58,495 bases of DNA from Bacteroidota bacterium (GTDB lineage Bacteria; Bacteroidota; Bacteroidia; Cytophagales; Cyclobacteriaceae), in the NCBI GenBank assembly GCA_018266395.1, contig JAFEAM010000007.1:1779-60273 (forward strand), in the 5' to 3' direction. Within the stretch, counting starts at the first letter, position 1, and each line of letters begins with the position of its first letter. The notes below the pieces were generated by a model. The model was not told the DNA's origin. It worked only from the letters and a program-made list of their open reading frames with translations, and did not search any database. The position numbers and the translations under genes were made by a program. Of the stretch, positions 1-8,877 are shown in pieces.

Positions 1-1
1 G

Positions 2-757
2 TCAGGGCAGGGTATTATAGTAGTCAAACACCCGTGAAAGTTCGGCTTCCTTTAAAGGCGACAAGTCATGTTCTTTCATGTATGCCTTCACATTGTCAGC
101 CTTGTCCCCGAAAATGGCCGGAAACTCCTTCTTCTTACCCGGGACAAGCTTCAATTCCTGGCCCTGCCCGTAGTAATATTTGGCCTCTATGTAGATCTTT
201 TCATCGATGTTTCCCACGTTAAGGGCCGGGTTGTAGTCCGCCTTTTTTACCCAGTAGGTGTACATTTTATAAAGATTGAGCTTCCCTTCGCAGACAAGCT
301 CCACCAGGCTGGTGGATGGCACCCCATCAAACTTGAAATCTTTGCCGTTCACAAAGTAGTGGGGAATATTTGAAGTGGAGTCCAGCCATATCAGGGTCTT
401 TACCCTCTTCGCATCCATGACTTTAATCTGGTCAGGCATTTTGAATTCAATTGCATTCGCCATGAGGTCATATCGTACCCTGTAACCCTCTACCAGCTTC
501 TCTGAACCATAGAGTGTCATACTGGAAATCTTCCAGGCTTCATCAATGACTACCTCTGTAACTTTCTTGCCCTGGCCCATGGGGAAAATGGGAATCTGCT
601 GACCCACGTCAATCAGGTTCCTTTGGTTCGCGCTCGCTACTCGCTGCATGAAGTCATACGATTGTACAATCTTAGGCGTCATGTTCTGGGCGAGTGTATC
701 GATGTAGCCTGTCAAGGCACAACATACAAATATCAGCAGTCGTTTACCGGTCTCCAT
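2..757 (-). CDS. Unknown secreted protein, 251 aa
   Basis: The frame is complete: its TGA stop is at positions 2-4, just inside the window. The first ~23 residues form a typical signal peptide ending in ALAQ-type sequence (TLAQ), so the product is probably periplasmic or surface exposed. The mature part is mostly beta-prone and has no motif I recognise. It lies 53 bases downstream of the cytochrome c/monooxygenase-like gene on the same strand and may be the last gene of that operon. I cannot assign a function. Confidence 0.75.
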   Translation of the reverse strand: METGKRLLIFVCCALTGYIDTLAQNMTPKIVQSYDFMQRVASANQRNLIDVGQQIPIFPMGQGKKVTEVVIDEAWKISSMTLYGSEKLVEGYRVRYDLMANAIEFKMPDQIKVMDAKRVKTLIWLDSTSNIPHYFVNGKDFKFDGVPSTSLVELVCEGKLNLYKMYTYWVKKADYNPALNVGNIDEKIYIEAKYYYGQGQELKLVPGKKKEFPAIFGDKADNVKAYMKEHDLSPLKEAELSRVFDYYNTLP

Positions 758-810
758 CCAACATCGTTTTGGTTGCTGAGAATTACTTTGTGAAGATTCA
801 CAAAAATAAA

Positions 811-2052
811 CTAATACTCTACGAACTCGTCACCTTCCCTGTAATCAACATAATAAATCACCACGTTACACATCTCATCGGTGGATCTCCATCCATACCC
901 AATCCCCTTTGCAGGGTGATTTGGATTGGCAGGATTAGCTGAAGTATTATCATAAGCTGCCGAAACGAGAATCTGAGAACCCGCAGGCAACTTTAACATG
1001 TTCTTGAACTGATAAGTCGTCTGCCAGTTGAAATCCCATTTGTTAACCCGCACAAGCGGAATCTGTTCCCCTGTTGGTGTAATTGCTTCTACTACCATCG
1101 ATTTACCCACAAAGTGCATATGCGGCATGATGGAAATCAATGAGATGTCCTTCTGGACTTTGTAACGTATAAAAAATGATGGAGTTGATTCCGCTGGCAG
1201 ATAGAATGGCTGATTCACAATATCATTCTCACGCAGGGTAAGCGTATACACTTCCCTGTCCACCGGCCCCTTTGCGAAATAGAGATTCACCACCGACTGA
1301 TCCTTCTGAGGTTTTGAAGTAGGCGAATAGTGAATGTTCAAAACAAGGTCAGTTCCTTTAAACAAATGTTTTGCCGTACCAGGTGGGAAGAATATCTTCT
1401 GATTGCCCGGTACCCATCCATACATGAATTCATCCACAAGCGGGATGGTCTGAAAATTCCGGACGTTCGGATCCAATTCGCTCATCCCATCAATGCCCCG
1501 GATTCTTCTTGTAGTATCGGTCATCAACCGGCTGTGATGGACTTGCTTCCGGTTTCCCGGGATGAATTCGATGGCGGCTATCTTCTTGTCTTCCTGCAGA
1601 TTCGTTGGCAGAACAAAGAACCGGAAGTCTTCAATGGCCTTGTCCGAAAGGGAATAATCGCTGGTCATGCGAAGAGTGAGATCCGGTTCGGCACCAGAAG
1701 CAGACGCAATAAGAGCGTGACTCCTTGGTTTCTTCCCCTTTTGCATCCCTCGCTCCACCCAGTCGCCGATAGTCCTGATCTCTGCTTCCGTTAGCATCTT
1801 CTCATTTCTGAAATGCCGGAAAGAGGGATCAGCCTTCCAGGGAGGCATATACCTTGTGCTTGTTACGTGAACAATGAAAGACCCCCTGGCCTTTACTTCT
1901 TCATAGGTAAGAAGGCTAAACGGCCCGATACCGCCGGGGTAATGGCAGGATTGACAATTTCGTTCCAGAATCGGGGCAACATCCTGGTAGTAGGTCTGAG
2001 CCATGCCTTGTCCTGCCAGGCAAATGAGCACGACCATCCATGCAACACGCAT
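811..2052 (-). CDS. Cytochrome c / copper-monooxygenase-like secreted protein
   Basis: 413 aa with a signal peptide (residues 1-19, ending MAQ). A c-type heme site CQSCH is at residues 33-37, inside a short cytochrome c-like region. The rest resembles the two-domain fold of type II copper, ascorbate-dependent monooxygenases (PHM family): a QVHHS motif near residue 171 and an MPHMHF motif near residue 317 would supply copper-binding histidines. The inferred role is a periplasmic oxidoreductase with heme and copper; the substrate is unknown. It follows a thioredoxin-fold gene by 57 bases. The motifs are visible; the assignment to a monooxygenase-like fold is by recollection of the family. Confidence 0.8.
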   Translation of the reverse strand: MRVAWMVVLICLAGQGMAQTYYQDVAPILERNCQSCHYPGGIGPFSLLTYEEVKARGSFIVHVTSTRYMPPWKADPSFRHFRNEKMLTEAEIRTIGDWVERGMQKGKKPRSHALIASASGAEPDLTLRMTSDYSLSDKAIEDFRFFVLPTNLQEDKKIAAIEFIPGNRKQVHHSRLMTDTTRRIRGIDGMSELDPNVRNFQTIPLVDEFMYGWVPGNQKIFFPPGTAKHLFKGTDLVLNIHYSPTSKPQKDQSVVNLYFAKGPVDREVYTLTLRENDIVNQPFYLPAESTPSFFIRYKVQKDISLISIMPHMHFVGKSMVVEAITPTGEQIPLVRVNKWDFNWQTTYQFKNMLKLPAGSQILVSAAYDNTSANPANPNHPAKGIGYGWRSTDEMCNVVIYYVDYREGDEFVEY

Positions 2053-2109
2053 GTTGCAAATTAATCACTTCGGATTCGTCAGGAAAATCGAGCCAAGATC
2101 TGCACCGAC

Positions 2110-2643
2110 CTAATGGTGCTTGTGCCCTTCCGATGGCATCTGAATAAAGCAACCAACCGCTTCAGTCTTTTTCGTCATTACTTCCTTGCCATTCAGGACT
2201 GCGTCAAGCGCATCCCGAAGATAGTGTTCAGTCGTCTCTGCCCTGTATCGGCCGAGCTCATAAAACCAGTTGTCGATTGCTCCCCGGTATAGAACTTTTC
2301 CGCCCCGGAGCAGGAATACCTGCGGCGTTACGGTTGCTCCAAGTTTTTTGGTCTGCGCCAGGTTTGCGTCAGGCAGGATTTTGAAACGGGCTGCATATTC
2401 ATCAGCAAATGTTTTAATTTCTGAGGCTGATCTCTTTTCAGGGATGTAGGCTATCCATTCAACCTTATCACCGTAGAATTCCGACAATTCGTTTAAGCGA
2501 TGCATGTACTTCTGAGAAATGGGGCATTCAAGTTCCAGGAAAATTACCACCTGGATCGGTGATGATTTCTCCTGCAAAGGAATACGCTCTCCGGAAAGAA
2601 TCAGACTCGTCAGTGAGCAATATATTCCGACAAGTAATGACAT
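2110..2643 (-). CDS. Thioredoxin-fold (redoxin-like) protein with a single active-site cysteine
   Basis: 177 aa. A hydrophobic N-terminus (residues 1-17) suggests export or a membrane anchor. The thioredoxin fold is indicated by the strand FLELECPIS and, later, the cis-proline motif ATVTPQVFLL. The usual CxxC is reduced to one cysteine (ECPIS), and a second cysteine occurs near the C-terminus (AVGCFI). The tail ends in GHKHH, a possible metal ligand. The start lies 2 bases after the epimerase stop, so the two genes are probably co-translated. With the downstream heme/copper protein it may form a periplasmic redox pair, possibly for metal loading; this is inference. Confidence 0.75.
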   Translation of the reverse strand: MSLLVGIYCSLTSLILSGERIPLQEKSSPIQVVIFLELECPISQKYMHRLNELSEFYGDKVEWIAYIPEKRSASEIKTFADEYAARFKILPDANLAQTKKLGATVTPQVFLLRGGKVLYRGAIDNWFYELGRYRAETTEHYLRDALDAVLNGKEVMTKKTEAVGCFIQMPSEGHKHH

Positions 2644-2645
2644 GC

Positions 2646-3716
2646 CTACCGGATTCTCTCCACGCCGAGACCTGGCTTATCTGAACAAGACATCATGCCA
2701 TCCTTGAGGATAAAGCCGCCTTTTACAATGTCCTCTGCCAAATCCAGGCTTCCGTCAAGGTCAATGTATTTGGTGTTCGAACAGGCAAAAGCAGTATGAA
2801 GTGCCGCCGTGATGCTGACAATACTTTCATCATTGCAACCCCAGAACAGATCAAGGCCTTCGTGGAGGCCCACTTCTGCAATGGTCAGACCCTGACTGAT
2901 TCCGCCGCATTTCATCAGCTTGATGTTGAAAATACCTGCCGCGCGGGGAGGCTTGATCAGATTCAGCGCATCTTTCACTGAAATAAGCGATTCATCCGCT
3001 GCAATAACGGCACGCACTTCCTCAGGCAGCGCCCTCATCTCGTCCACGGCCTTTGCAGGAAGCGGTTGTTCAATTAGCTCGAGATCCAACGGGAGCGTAC
3101 GCTTGTAGAACTGAACCGTTTGTTCAGACGTGTAACCCTGGTTGGCATCAATGCGGATCATGAACTTCTTGCCAAATTTCTCACGCAGCTTCACGAGGCG
3201 CTCAATGTCTTCTTCCAGATCCTTCCCTATTTTCACTTTGAGAGCCTTGAAGCCAAGCTTGCCGTATTCTTCAGCCTCCTTAAGGGTGTCAGCCACGTTC
3301 TTGATGCCAATGGTATTGGACGTTGGCATGGAGTCAATCTTTTGCCCCAGGTACTTCACGAGGGGAACTCCCAGCATTTTGGTATAAGCATCATGAAGGG
3401 CAATGTCGATGGCAGCACGTGCGGCAGGAGTTTTCGGAAATTTCTGCCACACCTCGAATAGCAGCTGGCGCAATTCCCTGATATCCCTTCCGACAAGGAA
3501 CGCAAGGTTGTTTTCCGAAAGTGCAGCCTTTGTCATTTCCTGACTTTCGCCCGTCACATATTCGCTGGCGTTGCCGGCGCCGATACCGGTCAGACCGTTT
3601 TCAAGGGTGATTTCCACAAAACCGTTGAGCACCTCATCAACAGTCTTGAATGCAATGGTATAGGGCTTGGTATTGCCAAGATCGGCCTGCCAGGCCTTAA
3701 TGCTCTTAATTTTCAT
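2646..3716 (-). CDS. Enolase-superfamily epimerase (dipeptide epimerase / DgcA-like)
   Basis: 356 aa, full length for the muconate-lactonizing/dipeptide epimerase group. Catalytic residues are visible: KVK at K160 and K162, metal ligands D190 (RIDAN), E216 (LIEQPL) and D241 (AADES), and the second catalytic lysine K266 (NIKLMK). Family members epimerise L-Ala-D/L-Glu dipeptides. A related enzyme, DgcA, interconverts N-acetyl-D- and N-acetyl-L-glutamate and is encoded next to a DUF1611 protein, DgcN. The gene upstream here is DUF1611, 24 bases away, so the DgcA role is the more specific guess. The substrate cannot be fixed from sequence alone. Confidence 0.85.
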   Translation of the reverse strand: MKIKSIKAWQADLGNTKPYTIAFKTVDEVLNGFVEITLENGLTGIGAGNASEYVTGESQEMTKAALSENNLAFLVGRDIRELRQLLFEVWQKFPKTPAARAAIDIALHDAYTKMLGVPLVKYLGQKIDSMPTSNTIGIKNVADTLKEAEEYGKLGFKALKVKIGKDLEEDIERLVKLREKFGKKFMIRIDANQGYTSEQTVQFYKRTLPLDLELIEQPLPAKAVDEMRALPEEVRAVIAADESLISVKDALNLIKPPRAAGIFNIKLMKCGGISQGLTIAEVGLHEGLDLFWGCNDESIVSITAALHTAFACSNTKYIDLDGSLDLAEDIVKGGFILKDGMMSCSDKPGLGVERIR

Positions 3717-3740
3717 GAATGCTTAATAAATACTGTGTAG

Positions 3741-4817
3741 TTAAACCTGTGCAACTGATTTCTCGATCATGTCCCTGAAGATGGGGATCAATTCGTCCAC
3801 CCCGTCTTCCAGGGGGAGGATGACAGGTATACCGAGTTTTTTCCTGTATTGGGCTGCATAATCGCGGGCCTCCTGCTGTGTCATTTTCGCTGTGTTGACA
3901 GTCACAGCCACGGTAGGTGCACCGTACATGCGAATCAGTTCAATCTCGTCCTTGGGATCGGCGATGTAGGCAGGGTAGTATTCCATGTCCTTGTATTGCT
4001 TACGCGGAGGATTGTGCTGAAGAACAACAGCATTCGCGGCTGCAGACACGATCCACTCCGATCCGGCGGGTCCACTGGGGTTTCTCAATGAAGACTGCCC
4101 CTCGATGAACATGATATCAGGCTTGACTTCTTCCCAGCACTGTACAACGGCATGCTCCATCTCACCGGAGATGAAGTCATTCAGGGTGGAGTCGAAGATA
4201 AATCCATATTTGGCGCCTTGCATCCAGCCAGTCTGACCGGTATAAATCATTTCCGCTTTGAATCCGGCGGCACGCATGGCCTCCATCAGAAAGCGTGTGG
4301 TCGTGCGTTTGCCCAAAGCACAGTCGGTGCCGAGAACCGCAATCTTCGGACAATGAACATTGGCAATCTTTCCGGACCAAAAATGAAGGTCTTTGAATTT
4401 CTTGGGCTTGCGGACATCAATTATCTGAAGCCCTTTGGACCGGGCCAAGTCAGCCAGATCGGGATGATCTGAAACATAATCGTGCAGTCCGTTGACGAGA
4501 TGGAATCCATTTTCAAGAGCCTCACGCAACATGGCCCGGAGTGAATCCGGAATGACCCCTCCTTTAGTTGCTACTCCGATTACACAATATTCAGCCTTTT
4601 GGGGGCTCTGGTTAATAAATTCCTGGATGGATCCATATACGGGAATATTCCTGCGTTTACCGTCAAGCACTTCACCGGCATCTTTGCCTGGGTGCTTATG
4701 GTCGATAATTCCCAAAATGTTGAACCGTTCGCTTCCCCGGATCAAACCATGCGCGGTCTTTCCGCTGTTGGTATCCAGGTAACCCGCTGTAATGACGATG
4801 GCGTTCCCTTTTTGCAT
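3741..4817 (-). CDS. DUF1611 family protein, DgcN-like (putative D-glutamate N-acetyltransferase)
   Basis: 358 aa from the chosen ATG at 4817 (MQKGNAIVITAGYLDT). The frame is open 34 codons further upstream, but that extension is low-complexity and unlike the family. DUF1611 proteins have an N-terminal Rossmann-like domain and a C-terminal P-loop-like domain; here the stretch VLGTDCALGKRTTTRFLMEA fits the nucleotide-binding loop. Characterised DgcN proteins acetylate D-glutamate, and the product goes to DgcA. The partner epimerase is 24 bases downstream. This would let the cell use D-glutamate, for example from peptidoglycan turnover. The family is clear; the reaction is inferred from the gene pair. 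Confidence 0.8.
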   Translation of the reverse strand: MQKGNAIVITAGYLDTNSGKTAHGLIRGSERFNILGIIDHKHPGKDAGEVLDGKRRNIPVYGSIQEFINQSPQKAEYCVIGVATKGGVIPDSLRAMLREALENGFHLVNGLHDYVSDHPDLADLARSKGLQIIDVRKPKKFKDLHFWSGKIANVHCPKIAVLGTDCALGKRTTTRFLMEAMRAAGFKAEMIYTGQTGWMQGAKYGFIFDSTLNDFISGEMEHAVVQCWEEVKPDIMFIEGQSSLRNPSGPAGSEWIVSAAANAVVLQHNPPRKQYKDMEYYPAYIADPKDEIELIRMYGAPTVAVTVNTAKMTQQEARDYAAQYRKKLGIPVILPLEDGVDELIPIFRDMIEKSVAQV

Positions 4818-5014
4818 AGAAAAATTTGAGGCCCGAAAATTCGGTGAAAAAAGAGAAGGGAAAAAAGAAAAGCACAGAAAAACAGGAAGGAAGTATTCAG
4901 GAAGTTCCCGGCGCTTCAATCAATCGATGAAACTGGCCGGTAATTTGCAACCTTAATTGAAATGGCTCCTCTAAGGCCAAATTGACGTAAATTCGTAACC
5001 AAATGCAGCTAAAT

Positions 5015-5434
5015 ATGAAGACTATCGGAGTGTTTTTGCTTGTGGCAATGGCCTGGACAGCACAAGCCCAGAGCCTCGTGGGTACGTGGCAGTTAACGGA
5101 TGAGAAGACCTGCTTTCAGAGTGAGATGAACGAAAGCGAGACAGAAAAGGAATTGCTGCCGATGATGGGCGGTACCGCCAACAGTACCGCAAGGTTGATC
5201 ACGTTTGATAAGAAGGGGCGGGGTCAGGAAGGCATCTTTTCAAGAGGAAACCGCAAGGGGACCGGCATGGAAGCTTTCACCTACAAAACCAGCGGATCCC
5301 AACTGATGATTACCGACCCCAAATCGGGCATCATTACAGAGCAATGGGTCATCGATGAACTTTCTTCAACAACACTGCGTATGCACAACGAGAAGAAAGA
5401 TTGTGAATCCAAGACTCTGAACCGGGTTAAGTAA
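5015..5434 (+). CDS. Small secreted protein of unknown function (lipocalin-like size)
   Basis: About 139 aa from the ATG at 5015; an ATG four codons upstream (5003) is also possible. The N-terminus MKTIGVFLLVAMAWTAQAQ is a signal peptide. The mature protein begins SLVGTWQLTD, the kind of opening seen in small lipocalin-like beta-barrel domains of Bacteroidota, and has two cysteines that could pair. Its TAA stop overlaps the rlmN ATG by one base, so the two are translationally coupled although no functional link is obvious. It diverges from the DUF1611 operon. Confidence 0.7.
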   Translation: MKTIGVFLLVAMAWTAQAQSLVGTWQLTDEKTCFQSEMNESETEKELLPMMGGTANSTARLITFDKKGRGQEGIFSRGNRKGTGMEAFTYKTSGSQLMITDPKSGIITEQWVIDELSSTTLRMHNEKKDCESKTLNRVK

Positions 5435-6486
5435 TGATGGAAACAGAGGCACCTGCAAAACGCGATATCCGCAAGCTCAAACTGGATGAGCTCAAAGAAT
5501 TTTTTGTCTCCCAGGGGGAGAAACCCTTTCGGGCGCAGCAGGTGTATGAATGGCTCTGGAAGAAATCCGCCAAAGATTTTGAGCAGATGACCAACCTCTC
5601 TGTGGCGACACGCGAGCTCCTGAAAAATCATTTTACCATCAATCACATTCATGTCGACACCATGCAGCGCAGTGAAGACGGCACAATCAAGAACGCCGTC
5701 CGCCTGCACGATGGGCTGGTTGTGGAGTCCGTGCTGATCCCCACCGAGAAACGCATCACGGCTTGTGTGTCATCACAGGTGGGCTGCAGCCTGGGTTGTG
5801 CATTCTGTGCGACGGCCCGGCTCAAGCGTATGCGCAACCTCAATCCCGACGAGATCTATGATCAGGTGGTGGCCATCCAGCAACAATGCGAACTTTTCTT
5901 TGGACGGCCACTTACCAACATTGTCTTTATGGGCATGGGAGAGCCTTTGCTGAATTACAGCAATGTGATCGCGGCCATCGAAAAGATCACATCACCACAA
6001 GGTCTGAACATGGCCGCCAAGCGGATTACCGTCTCTACGGTGGGGATTGCGAAGATGATCAGGAAAATGGCAGATGACGAGGTCAAATTCAATCTTGCCG
6101 TGAGCCTACACTCGGCGATCAACAAGACGCGTTCTTCCATGATGCCAATCAACGATACAAACCCCCTTGAAGAGTTGGCTGAGGCATTGAAATACTGGTA
6201 CACGAAGCGGAAAAAGAAAGTCACCTTCGAATACGTGGTGTGGAAAGATATCAACGACAGCAAGGAAGATGCTTTGGCTCTGCTGAAATTTTGCAAGAAC
6301 GTCCCCTGCAAGGTGAATCTTATCGAGTATAACCCCATTGACGAGGGCAGATTTCAGCAGGCATCGGACGAAGCGCTTCAGATGTATATGGATTTGCTGG
6401 AGAGCAACGGCATTACCACGAGAATCCGGAAGAGCAGGGGCAAGGATATTGATGCCGCTTGCGGCCAGCTTGCTAACAAATCTTAG
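5434..6486 (+). CDS. rlmN: 23S rRNA (A2503)/tRNA (A37) C2-methyltransferase RlmN
   Basis: 350 aa, usual length. A radical-SAM enzyme that methylates C2 of A2503 in 23S rRNA and A37 in some tRNAs. The 4Fe-4S motif CxxxCxxC is C118, C122 and C125 (GCSLGCAFC), and the methyl-carrying cysteine near the C-terminus is C343 (DAACGQ). The GMGEPL motif that binds SAM is present (VFMGMGEPLLNY). The start codon overlaps the stop of the upstream secreted-protein gene (TAATG). All key residues are intact, so it should be functional. Confidence 0.97.
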   Translation: MMETEAPAKRDIRKLKLDELKEFFVSQGEKPFRAQQVYEWLWKKSAKDFEQMTNLSVATRELLKNHFTINHIHVDTMQRSEDGTIKNAVRLHDGLVVESVLIPTEKRITACVSSQVGCSLGCAFCATARLKRMRNLNPDEIYDQVVAIQQQCELFFGRPLTNIVFMGMGEPLLNYSNVIAAIEKITSPQGLNMAAKRITVSTVGIAKMIRKMADDEVKFNLAVSLHSAINKTRSSMMPINDTNPLEELAEALKYWYTKRKKKVTFEYVVWKDINDSKEDALALLKFCKNVPCKVNLIEYNPIDEGRFQQASDEALQMYMDLLESNGITTRIRKSRGKDIDAACGQLANKS

Positions 6487-6530
6487 CGGCTATTTAGATT
6501 TGTAGGGTAGGAGCCATTCATTCCCTTGCT

Positions 6531-6538
6531 TAAATTTG
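6531..6538 (+). promoter_or_regulatory. Possible -7 promoter element of the VIT1-like gene
   Basis: TAAATTTG matches the Bacteroidota -7 consensus TAnnTTTG and lies 22 bases before the ATG at 6560. I see no good TTTG at the usual 19-base distance upstream, so the call is weak. Confidence 0.35.
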
Positions 6539-6559
6539 GACCTCTCCTAACCGGCCACT

Positions 6560-7252
6560 ATGAATCATCTTCACCAGGAAAAGCATTTTGAGTCCTCTGA
6601 AAAGGTCCGGGATTTCGTCATCGGCATGAGCGACGGCCTGACCGTTCCCTTCGCCCTGGCTGCAGGCCTCAGCGGCGCAGTGGATCAGACTTCCATCGTC
6701 ATAACAGCGGGTCTGGCCGAAATAGCCGCGGGATCTATCGCCATGGGATTGGGCGGCTACCTGGCGGGCCGGACTGAAATTGAACACTACGAGTCGGAAG
6801 AGAAGCGAGAATACGATGAGGTGGAACACAAGTTCGAGGTGGAGATCCGTGAGACCAAAGACATCTTTGCCGCCTATGGACTAAGCGAACAGCTCCAGGA
6901 TACCATCGCGCGTGAAATGTCAAAGGATCCCAAGAAATGGGTGGATTTTATGATGCGTTTTGAACTCGGACTGGAGCAACCTGACAAAAACCGCGCCCTG
7001 CAAAGTGCCATTGTGATTGGAATCAGTTATGTAATTGGCGGGTTGATTCCGCTGAGTGCCTACTTCTTCACGGAGACTGCACAGCAGGGGCTGATGTATT
7101 CAACCGTCATCACGCTCATTTGCCTTGTAGTATTCGGTTTGATCAAGAGCAAGTTGACGGGACAGCCCTTATTGAAGGGTGCTGCGAGGGTAGCACTGGT
7201 CGGCGCACTTGCTGCAGGAGCGGCATTCGTACTGGCCAAACTTATTGCATGA
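6560..7252 (+). CDS. VIT1/CCC1 family metal ion transporter
   Basis: 230 aa integral membrane protein. The N-terminal segment VRDFVIGMSDGLTVPFALAA is the signature first helix of the VIT1/CCC1 family (vacuolar iron/manganese transporters). About five membrane helices are visible: two before residue 75 and three after residue 150. Between them lies a charged cytoplasmic stretch rich in Glu (residues ~78-130), which in VIT1 forms a metal-binding domain. The likely role is Fe2+ or Mn2+ export across the inner membrane. It is transcribed alone, 73 bases after rlmN, and converges with a rhomboid gene. Confidence 0.9.
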   Translation: MNHLHQEKHFESSEKVRDFVIGMSDGLTVPFALAAGLSGAVDQTSIVITAGLAEIAAGSIAMGLGGYLAGRTEIEHYESEEKREYDEVEHKFEVEIRETKDIFAAYGLSEQLQDTIAREMSKDPKKWVDFMMRFELGLEQPDKNRALQSAIVIGISYVIGGLIPLSAYFFTETAQQGLMYSTVITLICLVVFGLIKSKLTGQPLLKGAARVALVGALAAGAAFVLAKLIA

Positions 7253-7317
7253 TTTCCCTGCCTGGCACAACGCCCAAACTGCTGTTGCCACGCCAGGTAT
7301 TTCCCCGCAGGACCTGA

Positions 7318-8205
7318 TTACTTCTTGCTTGCTTTAAAGAGTTTCTCTTTCTCTTCTTTGGTAAGGCTCTCGTATCCGCCATCCGAAATTTTGTCGAGGA
7401 TCTCGTCAATTTCCTTCTGGGATATCCCGCTCGAGAATTTTGGTGTGGGCGGTTTTTCTGTTTTTCGATAAGTCACTTTCACCCGTGGTGAAGGCTTCGT
7501 AAGGTCCCTGAGCCATTCAAGGGTGGCTGTAATCCAGCCGCCCCAGTTCACCCCTACCTGCAGTTGTTTGATGTAGATAAAGCCCATCAGCGCACCGCCA
7601 AGATGGGCGATTTCTCCGCCGGCATTACCTCCCACCGATCCGATGAAGGAAAGGAAGATGTAGACCAGTGCGATGTATTTGATTTTGACCGGGCCAAAGA
7701 ACAAGAGGAAGAAGGTGTAATCCGGGAGCAAAGTGGCCGCACCCACCATCACCGCAAATATGGCGGCAGAAGCGCCCACCATGGAACGCGTGCCTTGCAA
7801 GAAAGCAGGAGGGTTTGGAATGAGGTTAAAGACCATGAGGTAGATCACCGCACCGGCGATACCGCCCAAAACATAAAGGGCAATCATCTTGTCGCTGCCC
7901 AGATACTCCACCAGCAGCCGGCCGAACCAATACAGTGCCAGCATATTAAAGAGTATGTGGAACAGCTGGCCCAGGCTGTGCGTGAAGAAATATGTGAACA
8001 ACGTCCAGGGATGGCGGACAAAGACCGGAAAAGAACTGGAAATGGAGAACTGATCGTAGACCTTCTCAAAAAAGGCGTCAAACCCAAACCACTTTGAAAA
8101 TACCATCAGCACACTTAATGCAATAAAGATCACCACGTTGATGATGATCAACTGTATGTGACCGTTGTTCGGTCTTTGAAAAGCGTGTTTGAATTCGTCG
8201 AGCAC
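7318..8205 (-). CDS. Rhomboid family intramembrane serine protease (with C-terminal extension)
   Basis: 295 aa with six membrane helices. The catalytic dyad is visible: Ser146 in MVGASAAIF and His201 in AHLGGALMG. The HxxxN motif (HILFN, residues 83-87) that helps form the oxyanion hole is also there. The serine sits in GASA rather than the commoner GxSG. After the membrane part, residues ~240-295 form a charged cytosolic tail ending in Lys-rich sequence. It is the third gene of mutL-rhomboid-rhomboid, 60 bases after the second. Substrate unknown. Confidence 0.92.
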   Translation of the reverse strand: MLDEFKHAFQRPNNGHIQLIIINVVIFIALSVLMVFSKWFGFDAFFEKVYDQFSISSSFPVFVRHPWTLFTYFFTHSLGQLFHILFNMLALYWFGRLLVEYLGSDKMIALYVLGGIAGAVIYLMVFNLIPNPPAFLQGTRSMVGASAAIFAVMVGAATLLPDYTFFLLFFGPVKIKYIALVYIFLSFIGSVGGNAGGEIAHLGGALMGFIYIKQLQVGVNWGGWITATLEWLRDLTKPSPRVKVTYRKTEKPPTPKFSSGISQKEIDEILDKISDGGYESLTKEEKEKLFKASKK

Positions 8206-8265
8206 TTTATCCTATACTCAAGCCATTACTACTAAGTTAACAATAAGTCATTTTCTCTGACCGGC

Positions 8266-8877
8266 TCATCTCCCCTGGCTTCTCCATATACTGATCAGTA
8301 CAAAAGCCACAAGAGCACCCCCAAAGTGCGCGAGATGCGCCACAGATCCACTGCGGTCCATGGCATAGGTCAGAAATCCCATGACGAATACCATGTATTT
8401 CGCCTTCAACGGAATGGGCGGAAAAAGAAGCATGATCTCGAGATTAGGAAAAACCATCCCAAATGCCATCAGGATTCCATAAATGGCACCAGATGCGCCG
8501 AGCATGCTTCCACCGCCGGTTCCCATGAAATAGTTGACCACTGCATAGAGGATGCCTGCACCCATACCCGTGATCACATAGAAAGTCAGAAATTTCTTTT
8601 CCCCCCAGTAGTGCTCAAGTATGGGTGCAAATGATGCAAGCGCCAGCATGTTAAAGAAGATGTGGCCGAAACCTCCATGAGCGAACATGTAGGTGAAGAA
8701 CTGGTATGGGGCGAATGCGCAGGACCCGATCGGCCATAATGAAATCAACCCTGTCAGGCCCGGACTATACTGGAACTCGATGCAACGATCTGAACCTACC
8801 GGCATCAGGTTCTGCAACAGGAAAACAACCACATTGACAATAATGAGATTGCGGACAAGAGGTGTAAGGTTGAACAT
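8266..8877 (-). CDS. Rhomboid family intramembrane serine protease
   Basis: 203 aa, a compact six-helix rhomboid. Catalytic Ser129 is in LGASGAIYG and His184 in HLAHFGGAL; HIFFN (residues 72-76) is the conserved HxxxN region. Its ATG overlaps the mutL TGA by one base (TGATG on the minus strand), so translation is coupled to mutL. A paralog of the next gene with about the same core but no tail. Tandem rhomboids after mutL may be a Cytophagales gene order; a functional tie to mismatch repair is unlikely. Confidence 0.93.
   Translation of the reverse strand: MFNLTPLVRNLIIVNVVVFLLQNLMPVGSDRCIEFQYSPGLTGLISLWPIGSCAFAPYQFFTYMFAHGGFGHIFFNMLALASFAPILEHYWGEKKFLTFYVITGMGAGILYAVVNYFMGTGGGSMLGASGAIYGILMAFGMVFPNLEIMLLFPPIPLKAKYMVFVMGFLTYAMDRSGSVAHLAHFGGALVAFVLISIWRSQGR

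Noticed and set aside
4818..4919. 34-residue N-terminal extension of the DUF1611 protein
   Set aside because: Low-complexity Phe/Pro-rich sequence unlike the family; the family N-terminus starts at the ATG at 4817.
7253..7317. CCTGGC/GCCAGG inverted repeat between the converging VIT1-like and rhomboid genes
   Set aside because: Only six base pairs with a long loop and no T-run, so not called as a terminator.
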